Origin: an uncultured Oscillospiraceae bacterium
GTDB lineage: Bacteria; Bacillota; Clostridia; Oscillospirales; Acutalibacteraceae
Assembly: GCA_900546895.1 (NCBI GenBank)
Contig: UREO01000133.1
Location: 1-8,043 of the forward strand
DNA: 8,043 nucleotides
Direction of reading: 5' to 3'
The stretch's first letter is position 1, and each line of letters opens with the position of its first letter. This document shows positions 1 through 3,922 of this stretch, piece after piece. The position numbers and the translations under genes were made by a program. The notes below the pieces were generated by a model that saw only the letters and a list, made by a program, of their open reading frames with translations, was not told the origin of the DNA and made no database searches.

Positions 1-2
1 TT

Positions 3-536
3 TCTCCCATGTCGTTTTATCAGGTCAACCGCGACCAGGCGGAACGGCTCTATACGCTTGCGGGCGAATATGCCGGCCTGACCGGAAAGGAAACCCTGCT
101 GGACCTTTACTGCGGGACCGGCACCATTGGTCTTTCCATGGCGAAACATGCCGCGCATGTCATCGGTGTGGAGATCATTGAGCAGGCGGTGCAGGACGCG
201 AAAAAGAACGCGGAGCTGAACGGAATCACCAACGCGGAGTTTCTTTGCGCGGACGCCGCGAAAGCCGCGTCGATGCTGAAAAACCGCGGGACCCGCCCCG
301 ACGTGGTGGTCCTCGACCCCCCGCGCAAGGGCTGTGACGCTTCCCTGATCGATACCGTCGCCGCCATGGCGCCGCAGCGCGTCGTCTATGTTTCCTGCGA
401 TCCCGCCACCCTTGCGCGCGACCTGAAGCTGTTCGCGCAGAAGGGCTACGAGCCCAAGGCCGTTACACCCGTAGACATGTTCCCCAGGACGGCGCACGTT
501 GAGTGCGTGGTGTTGATGTCGAGGGTGGAGAAGTGA
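3..536 (+). CDS. rlmD: 23S rRNA (uracil-5-)-methyltransferase, RlmD/TrmA family (3' part only)
   Basis: SAM-dependent C5-methylation of a uridine in RNA (23S rRNA in the RlmD branch); cytoplasmic. The frame is open to the left edge, so the 5' part is missing. The ATG at position 9 lies inside the conserved SFYQVN segment and is not the true start. Visible parts in order: the SFYQVN entry to the catalytic domain; SAM motif I DLYCGTGTIGL (about 102-134); GVEI and a second acidic SAM contact; DPPRKGCD (about 315-338); the nucleophile Cys in SCDPATLARDL (Cys codon 396-398); and the general-base Glu in HVEC (codon 501-503). All catalytic elements seen in E. coli RumA are present. The N-terminal TRAM domain and Fe-S cysteines would lie outside the window. 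This part is clearly more GC-rich than what follows. The family is certain. RlmD rather than the related RlmCD, or another paralogue, is inferred because these enzymes are hard to separate from the C-terminal half. Confidence 0.9.
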   Translation, partial: SPMSFYQVNRDQAERLYTLAGEYAGLTGKETLLDLYCGTGTIGLSMAKHAAHVIGVEIIEQAVQDAKKNAELNGITNAEFLCADAAKAASMLKNRGTRPDVVVLDPPRKGCDASLIDTVAAMAPQRVVYVSCDPATLARDLKLFAQKGYEPKAVTPVDMFPRTAHVECVVLMSRVEK

Positions 537-852
537 AAGGCCGAAAAGCCAGTAGATAAGCCGCTTCTGTGATCTTTGAATTTTCGATTCGGCCACTCAA
601 AACGGAATTTTACCTGCGCATGGGAATAAGGCAACCACGAAAATTTCTGTTCACGAGTGTACAGGATTGATGTCGGCCTTTCGCGATAGGACAGGGTAGA
701 TGTTCCGGCTTTTTGGGGCTTAGCGAGTGTACGGGATTGATGTTTTTTGGATTCGGCGAGGTTTGTGTGAACGGGATAGATGCTGAGAGACAATCATTTA
801 AATATCCAATTCAGTCAGTGTATTTAATGGTTTATAGAAAGGTTGCGAGGTT
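537..852. other. Intergenic region between the methyltransferase and the GNAT gene
   Basis: I see no convincing gene in these 316 bases. The region starts with an inverted repeat, GGCCGAA at 539-545 and TTCGGCC at 588-594. It has a 42-base loop and no T-run, so it is not a good intrinsic terminator. It then holds four degenerate copies of a 12-bp motif between 661 and 782, listed separately. It ends in an AT-rich stretch with only weak promoter-like hexamers (TTCAGT at 810-815 and TATAGA at 833-838, 17-bp spacer) before the acetyltransferase gene. Confidence 0.6.
650..782. repeat. Degenerate spaced direct repeat, four copies
   Basis: Four related 12-mers share the pattern ACRGGRTWGATG: ACAGGATTGATG (661-672), ACAGGGTAGATG (691-702), ACGGGATTGATG (731-742) and ACGGGATAGATG (771-782). 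The start-to-start steps are 30, 40 and 40 bp. The similarity extends leftward in copies 1 and 3, both preceded by CGAGTGT. T-rich/GG-rich stretches follow copies 1 to 3. The copies are too diverged and the spacers too unlike a CRISPR array. The function is unknown. They could be a decayed tandem duplication, binding sites on one helix face, or a family-specific intergenic repeat. Confidence 0.6.
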
Positions 853-1398
853 ATGGAACTGCAAACAAAGCGATTGATATTACGACCTTGGCAAGAAACG
901 GATGCCGAAAGTTTATACGAATATGCAAAGGATCCGGACATTGGCCCCATTGCCGGGTGGCCGTCCCATAAAAGTGTTGAAGAAAGTCGTTCTGTGATAA
1001 AGGAATATTTTAATGGGCAGGAATGTTATGCCGTTTGTTTGAAAAAGGTTCCTGCGGCGATTGGCTGTATTGAGTTGAAGCTTAACGGTCACACGGATAT
1101 GACGGACAAAGAGGATGAATGCGAACTTGGTTACTGGATCGGAAAAAGGTTCTGGGGGCAAGGGCTGATTCCTGAAGCAGCCAAAGAGCTGCTTCGTCAC
1201 GGATTTGAAGATTTGGGAATGAACATCATCTGGTGCGGGTATTATGACGGCAATGCAAAGTCAAAACGAGTGCAGGAAAAGCTGGGGTTTCTTTATCATC
1301 ATACGTGTGATAAGGTGCCTGTTTCACTTTTGAGAGAAACCAGAACAGGACATACGAATTATTTGACAAAGGAGCGCTGGCATACAGAGTTGTTATGA
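853..1398 (+). CDS. GNAT-family N-acetyltransferase (RimJ/RimL-like)
   Basis: A 181-residue protein, complete for the Acetyltransf_3 type of GNAT fold, that transfers acetyl from acetyl-CoA to an amine; the substrate is unknown. It opens with the typical strand TKRLILRPWQETDAESLY (residues 5-22). The central beta strand AIGCIEL is at 69-75. The acetyl-CoA pyrophosphate loop is ELGYWIGKRFWGQGLIPEAA (91-110), with W101-G-Q-G as motif A, and the C-terminal motif B is N134-AKSKRVQEKLGF. Such proteins acetylate ribosomal-protein N-termini, antibiotics or small molecules, and sequence alone does not choose between these. The start ATG has GAAAGG at 837-842 at a usable distance. The stop overlaps the start of the next gene in ATGA (1395-1398), so the two are translationally coupled. 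Base composition is more AT-rich than the methyltransferase upstream. Confidence 0.88.
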   Translation: MELQTKRLILRPWQETDAESLYEYAKDPDIGPIAGWPSHKSVEESRSVIKEYFNGQECYAVCLKKVPAAIGCIELKLNGHTDMTDKEDECELGYWIGKRFWGQGLIPEAAKELLRHGFEDLGMNIIWCGYYDGNAKSKRVQEKLGFLYHHTCDKVPVSLLRETRTGHTNYLTKERWHTELL

Positions 1399-1892
1399 AA
1401 GATATTTATTTGATCGGTGGTACGATGGGAGTCGGTAAAACGACCACCTGCCGCATAATAAAATCCAAGTTGAACAACAGTGTATTCCTTGATGGGGACT
1501 GGTGCTGGGACATGCATCCATTTCAAGTGACTGATGAGACGAAGCAAATGGTGATGGGAAATATCTGCTTTCTCTTAAACAGCTTTATGAAATGCTCTGC
1601 CTTTGAAAATATTGTGTTTTACTGGGTTATGCATGAGCAAGGTATTATTGACGAGATTCTTTCACGTCTTGATACGACGGGATTCCGTGTTCACCTGATA
1701 TCTCTGGTCTGTGATAAGCAGACGCTGCAAGCTCGGTTAGGCAAGGATGTGGATGCGGGTATTCGAGCGGAGGATATCATCCGTAAAAGCGTAGAACGCA
1801 TTCCTCTTTATGAATTATTAAGCACGGTTAAAGTAGACGTGTCAAAGAGAAGTCCAGAACAAACAGCGAATTTTATTATTGAGAATTGTTAA
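1395..1892 (+). CDS. P-loop nucleotide/small-molecule kinase-like ATPase (AAA_18/AAA_33 type)
   Basis: A 165-residue single-domain P-loop protein. Walker A is GTMGVGKTT at residues 9-17, right after the first beta strand. LDGDW (32-36) follows in the position where shikimate, adenylate and related kinases place a substrate or catalytic Asp. A LID-like segment with Arg and Lys residues lies around 112-135 (QARLGKDVDAG...RKSVER), and ends in a short helix. Length and order fit small kinases that phosphorylate a nucleoside, sugar or drug, but the substrate cannot be read. The start codon overlaps the acetyltransferase stop by four bases, so the pair forms one operon. A coupled acetyltransferase and kinase suggests small-molecule modification, possibly resistance or salvage; this is inference. 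No intrinsic terminator is visible directly after it. Confidence 0.8.
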   Translation: MKDIYLIGGTMGVGKTTTCRIIKSKLNNSVFLDGDWCWDMHPFQVTDETKQMVMGNICFLLNSFMKCSAFENIVFYWVMHEQGIIDEILSRLDTTGFRVHLISLVCDKQTLQARLGKDVDAGIRAEDIIRKSVERIPLYELLSTVKVDVSKRSPEQTANFIIENC

Positions 1893-1915
1893 TCAAGTGA
1901 AATACAGGGGAATCA

Positions 1916-2083
1916 GTGAATATGCCATTCGGAGATGTTATCGATCCAAAAGGCATTTGCAAAGATGTGAGCAAATTTGGACGCTGGGGAAATGGCGATG
2001 TCGAGTTGTTCCTTGATTCGCTGAGCCAACTCAATGATGTGATGTCGATTATCGATCAATCATATCATGCACAGGCCGATTAA
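1916..2083 (+). pseudogene. Remnant of a DUF5655-like C-terminus
   Basis: A short frame translates, from the GTG at 1916, to 55 residues (53 from the ATG at 1922). It contains DPKGICKDV, GRWGNGDVELFL and a final MSIIDQSY. From memory, this spacing of DPKG, a DV, a GxWGNGD turn and a closing helix matches the C-terminal end of the DUF5655 domain. That domain normally sits at the end of a longer protein, so the piece here lacks most of the fold. An in-frame stop at 1898-1900 closes the frame upstream. A possible ribosome binding site, AGGGG at 1906-1910, precedes the GTG, so translation of the fragment cannot be excluded. Most likely it is the 3' end of a gene lost by deletion or insertion. Confidence 0.5.
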
Positions 2084-2183
2084 TCTTTTTAACGATCACC
2101 AATTGAATTTAACCTTAACGGAAGTCGAAATATAGATAAGAGCAAAGCGACCTTCCTCATGCGAAATTATATCCAATAGTGAC

Positions 2184-2212
2184 TTGACAAAAGTGTATGG
2201 CAACCATATACT
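2184..2212 (+). promoter_or_regulatory. Promoter of the MarR-family gene
   Basis: TTGACA at 2184-2189, a 17-bp spacer and TATACT at 2207-2212 make a near-consensus sigma-A promoter. The expected transcription start is at about 2219, on the A of the regulator's ATG, so the message would be leaderless. The operator at 2193-2211 fills the spacer and overlaps the -10 box. Confidence 0.8.
2193..2211. promoter_or_regulatory. Operator copy 1 (autoregulatory)
   Basis: GTGTATGG-CAA-CCATATAC is an inverted repeat with 7 of 8 positions matching between arms and a 3-bp spacer. It lies between the -35 and -10 of the MarR gene promoter, the placement expected of a repressor site. The same site recurs at 2706-2724 and 3010-3028. 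Confidence 0.8.
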
Positions 2213-2218
2213 AATGAT

Positions 2219-2692
2219 ATGGAAAAGATTAAAAACACAAAACATAAAATTGCATATGAATCTTTAGATTTGGCGTTTGCTTTAATGGAGCTAGATAAAA
2301 AGACACGTTACTATGGAACGGATGTCCCTATTTTTCACTCTGAAATCCATGTAATAAAAGCAATAGCCGAGCACCCATGCGTTCATGTGGGCGGCCTGGC
2401 GGATATTCTAGGAGTAACAAAAGGGGCTGCTTCCGAAATTCTCAAAAAGCTGGAGAGAAAGGCTCTAGTTAAAAAGGAAGTTGATGAGTTGAATTTATCC
2501 AGATATTCACTGAGTCTAACAGAAAAAGGGGAAAAAGCTCATAAAAATCATATGCACTACCATGATATTTTAAACGGTATGGTGGAAGATGAACTACAGA
2601 ATGCGTCTGAAGAGGAACTGGAGTTTATGTTAAGCTTCTTTTCATCAATGATAAGCAAGATTGAAAACTTCGATGAAAATATAGTAAAATAA
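2219..2692 (+). CDS. MarR-family transcriptional regulator
   Basis: A 157-residue winged-helix DNA-binding protein of normal MarR length, acting as a dimer. The N-terminal dimerisation helix contains LDLAFALMELDKKTRYYGTD (residues 16-35). The helix-turn-helix runs about 55-82 (HVGGLADILGVTKGAASEILKKLERK). The wing is at about 85-104 (KKEVDELNLSRYSLSLTEKG), and the C-terminal dimerisation helices are from 112 on, with an acidic EDELQNASEEELEFM stretch. The only in-frame start that keeps the first helix is the ATG at 2219. It lies at the predicted +1 of its own promoter with no ribosome binding site, suggesting a leaderless message. A palindrome in the promoter implies autoregulation. The ligand is unknown, and no MarR-type Cys redox pair is obvious (one Cys, residue 54). 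Confidence 0.9.
   Translation: MEKIKNTKHKIAYESLDLAFALMELDKKTRYYGTDVPIFHSEIHVIKAIAEHPCVHVGGLADILGVTKGAASEILKKLERKALVKKEVDELNLSRYSLSLTEKGEKAHKNHMHYHDILNGMVEDELQNASEEELEFMLSFFSSMISKIENFDENIVK
2661..2690 (+). promoter_or_regulatory. Possible promoter for the 80-residue protein gene
   Basis: TTGAAA (2661-2666), 18 bp, TAAAAT (2685-2690), inside the end of the MarR coding region, would start transcription at about 2697, just upstream of operator copy 2. An alternative with the same geometry as copy 1 is TTCTGC (2696-2701), 18 bp, TACATA (2720-2725); it is weaker but straddles the operator. The sequence does not decide between them. Confidence 0.4.
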
Positions 2693-2705
2693 AAATTCTG
2701 CGTAA

Positions 2706-2724
2706 GTGTATGGCAACCATACAT
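2706..2724. promoter_or_regulatory. Operator copy 2
   Basis: GTGTATGG-CAA-CCATACAT has 7 of 8 positions palindromic and is identical to copy 1 over its first 14 bases. It lies in the gap between the MarR gene and the 80-residue protein gene, 32 bp before that gene's start. Confidence 0.8.
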
Positions 2725-2756
2725 ATTTTTACACAATTAAGTTAGGAGGAACTAAC

Positions 2757-2999
2757 ATGAGAAAGAAAAAGAGAGAACAACATATGTATGATAATAGTGA
2801 GACTGGCGAACGGCAGTATCAACAAAAACTTAAAGCTGAGCAAAGTATGCTTCAAATGTTTTTTAGTTCTTATTCTCAATGCTGCTGGGTTTCATTTTAT
2901 CCTTATAGTGATCCGATGTTTCCACAAACAGATTTGTTTGTTAATCAATCTGAGGATAATGCGAATAAGGATTGCTTAAAAAGCAAAGACGCCATATAA
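2757..2999 (+). CDS. Unrecognised 80-residue protein
   Basis: I do not recognise this protein. The start ATG at 2757 is preceded by TAGGAGGA (2743-2750) at 6-bp spacing, one of the best ribosome binding sites in the window. A longer frame from 2706 would begin inside the operator and is rejected. The N-terminus is strongly basic (RKKKREQ, residues 2-8). A charged stretch ERQYQQKLKAEQ follows at about 18-30, then an aromatic, Cys-containing middle (MFFSSYSQCCWVSFYPYSD, about 34-52), then an acidic, Asn-rich tail. No signal peptide or membrane helix is evident. It sits between two regulator genes and has its own copy of their shared operator, so it is probably a co-regulated small protein, perhaps a cofactor or signal of the regulators; that role is inference. 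Confidence 0.65.
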   Translation: MRKKKREQHMYDNSETGERQYQQKLKAEQSMLQMFFSSYSQCCWVSFYPYSDPMFPQTDLFVNQSEDNANKDCLKSKDAI

Positions 3000-3000
3000 T
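2972..3000 (+). promoter_or_regulatory. Promoter of the DtxR/MntR-like gene
   Basis: TTGCTT (2972-2977), a 17-bp spacer and TATAAT (2995-3000) overlap the end of the small gene. Transcription would start at about 3007, so operator copy 3 (3008-3030) would cover the start site and first transcribed bases. A weaker alternative with the same geometry as copy 1 is TTGCGC (3000-3005), 18 bp, TACACA (3024-3029). Confidence 0.55.
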
Positions 3001-3007
3001 TGCGCCA

Positions 3008-3030
3008 ATGTGTATGGTAGCCATACACAT
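3008..3030. promoter_or_regulatory. Operator copy 3 (perfect palindrome)
   Basis: The third and most perfect copy has 10-bp arms ATGTGTATGG and CCATACACAT that match exactly around the 3-bp spacer TAG. The core at 3010-3028 aligns base for base with copies 1 and 2. It lies 30 bp before the GTG start of the DtxR/MntR-like gene. Confidence 0.85.
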
Positions 3031-3060
3031 TTCATTAAAGTTTGAAATGGAGGGTTTGCT

Positions 3061-3474
3061 GTGCAACAAAATAGGCGTGGTTATTCGGATAAAAAACTTA
3101 GCCCTTCACGGGAGGAGTATCTAAAGGCTATATATAAGCTGTCTGAAAGAACTCAATTAGTACGTTCAATTGACATAGCTGTATATTTAGGAGTATCAAA
3201 GCCTAGTGTTCATAGCGCCGTGTCTACGTTGCAGGAAGAAGGGCTGGTCATCAAGCCTTTGGGCGGCGAAATCCAACTCACTGAGGAGGGCCGCAAACAA
3301 GGAGAAATCATTACGGCTAAATTTCGGATTATAAAACAATTTTTAATTTTGTGTTGTAATGTTAGTGAACCGACGGCAAGCGCAGATGCCTGTAAAATGG
3401 AACATATCATCAGTGATGAGTCTGCTTTTGCTCTAAAAAAATACTTGAATTTAGAACACAGTGATGACCCTTAA
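3061..3474 (+). CDS. DtxR/MntR-like metal-dependent regulator, short form
   Basis: A 137-residue winged-helix protein: N-terminal DNA-binding domain (about 14-80, HTH around SIDIAVYLGVSKPSVHSAVSTL) plus the helical dimerisation domain (80-130). It ends where MntR ends and lacks the SH3-like third domain of DtxR. Aligned from memory to C. diphtheriae DtxR without gaps (offset 9), the primary-site residues M10, C102, E105 and H106 become E19, C111, E114 and H115, so metal binding is plausible. The ancillary-site residues H79, E83 and H98 become F88, K92 and S107, so that site is lost. The start is GTG at 3061 with TGGAGGG (3048-3054) six bases ahead; no better ATG is available. Operator copy 3 lies before it. 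It could be an iron or manganese sensor; no metal transporter gene is in the window. Confidence 0.85.
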   Translation: MQQNRRGYSDKKLSPSREEYLKAIYKLSERTQLVRSIDIAVYLGVSKPSVHSAVSTLQEEGLVIKPLGGEIQLTEEGRKQGEIITAKFRIIKQFLILCCNVSEPTASADACKMEHIISDESAFALKKYLNLEHSDDP

Positions 3475-3504
3475 AGGATAAAAAGACTTTTTTGAGCATA
3501 GGTT

Positions 3505-3570
3505 AGCCAGTGCTTACTCTGGCGCGAAACGGACTGCCTGTCCCGGAAAAGTGTACAGAAGTGATCTGTG
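3505..3570 (+). ncRNA. Possible structured RNA or structured 3' leader/trailer
   Basis: Small hairpins follow one another here: GCCAG (3506-3510) with CTGGC (3519-3523), GGAC (3531-3534) with GTCC (3540-3543), and ACAGA (3555-3559) with TCTGT (3565-3569). The intrinsic terminator follows at once. The stretch is GC-rich against very AT-rich flanks, a usual sign of selected RNA structure. I cannot match it to a known riboswitch or small-RNA class, and no clear promoter of its own is visible. It may be only the 3' untranslated end of the regulator operon. Confidence 0.3.
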
Positions 3571-3577
3571 TCCTGTC

Positions 3578-3626
3578 GGGCTTGTTTTGCACCGCCATAA
3601 CTGGCGTTCGGAACAAGCCCTTTTTT
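3578..3626 (+). terminator. Intrinsic terminator of the regulator island
   Basis: GGGCTTGTT (3578-3586) pairs with AACAAGCCC (3612-3620) and is followed by TTTTTT (3621-3626). A second stem, CGCCA (3593-3597) with TGGCG (3602-3606), forms the tip. It separates the MarR/DtxR-like island from the transporter operon. Confidence 0.88.
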
Positions 3627-3706
3627 AGCATATTTCCTCTTTTATAGCAGCTTCGTTCATCCGGAGTCCTCGTCTTTATTAAAGTATAATTTTAATTGGA
3701 AACAAC

Positions 3707-3737
3707 CAAGTTTAACTTGTTACAGTACAACTTGTAC
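3707..3737. promoter_or_regulatory. Pair of perfect short palindromes
   Basis: CAAGTT-T-AACTTG (3707-3719) and GTACAA-C-TTGTAC (3725-3737) are each perfect 6+1+6 palindromes, 18 bp centre to centre. Both contain the ACTTG or TTGTAC half-site seen in the adjoining AraR-like box. They may be extra or overlapping operator half-sites. Confidence 0.45.
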
Positions 3738-3745
3738 ATACAAAT
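3730..3745. promoter_or_regulatory. AraR-box-like operator
   Basis: ACTTGTACATACAAAT matches 14 of 16 positions of the B. subtilis AraR box as I remember it (ATTTGTACGTACAAAT). It lies about 36 bp upstream of the -35 of the transporter promoter. An AraR-like regulator gene follows the operon at 7975. A weaker match with core TTGTAnnTAnAAA lies at 3808-3820, over the -10 and start site. Confidence 0.5.
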
Positions 3746-3780
3746 AAACAAAGTAATGTTTAAAAATAATTAAATTCATA

Positions 3781-3809
3781 TTGACAAGTTTAAATCTTTA
3801 GTATATATT
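3781..3809 (+). promoter_or_regulatory. Promoter of the sugar transporter operon
   Basis: TTGACA (3781-3786), a 17-bp spacer and TATATT (3804-3809) make a near-consensus sigma-A promoter. Transcription would start at about 3816, giving a leader of roughly 105 bases. An imperfect palindrome AACA-GCGCG-TGTT (3819-3831) just after the start could be a further operator, but the evidence is thin. Confidence 0.8.
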
Positions 3810-3861
3810 GTAGATATAAACAGCGCGTGTTAGGAATAGAAACTGTATATTTGTTATATTT

Positions 3862-3883
3862 CCGCTAAAAATGGCGGTTTTAT
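3862..3883 (+). promoter_or_regulatory. Leader hairpin with short T-run
   Basis: CCGCTA (3862-3867) and TGGCGG (3872-3877) form a 6-bp stem with one G:U pair and an AAAA loop, followed by TTTTAT. It lies in the operon leader, 40 bases before the first start codon. It could act as a weak attenuator or a message-stabilising stem. Confidence 0.35.
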
Positions 3884-3922
3884 AAAAAGTTGTATTAATA
3901 ACATGTAAGGAGCGAGAGAAGA

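Larger units (their letters stand above)
3627..3780. other. AT-rich upstream control region of the transporter operon
   Basis: No gene is visible. The part from about 3627 to 3700 shows nothing specific. From 3707 on there are two perfect short palindromes and an AraR-box-like site, listed separately, leading into the operon promoter. Confidence 0.6.

Noticed and set aside
539..594. Intrinsic terminator for the methyltransferase gene
   Set aside because: The 7-bp arms GGCCGAA/TTCGGCC are perfect but the loop is 42 bases and no T-run follows.
650..782. CRISPR array
   Set aside because: The repeated unit is only about 12 bp and degenerate, step lengths vary, spacers resemble each other, and no cas genes are present.
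446..793. Minus-strand open frame of 115 codons across the methyltransferase end and the repeat region
   Set aside because: A third of it is antisense to the conserved end of the methyltransferase. The rest merely translates the degenerate repeats, which fall in different frames. No family was recognised. If the repeats prove to be coding in relatives this should be reopened.
2706..2756. Upstream ATG start for the 80-residue protein (17 extra codons)
   Set aside because: The extension is a translation of operator copy 2 and the leader. The strong AGGAGGA ribosome binding site lies just before the ATG at 2757.
2788..2979. Hydrophobic 63-codon frame inside the small gene
   Set aside because: It lies in another frame of a gene with a far better ribosome binding site, has none of its own, and its composition is what AT-rich out-of-frame sequence gives.
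3819..3831. LacI-type or catabolite-repression (cre) operator just after the transporter start site
   Set aside because: Only the AACA/TGTT arms pair and the centre is mismatched. It does not fit the cre consensus, so I mention it only as a weak possibility.
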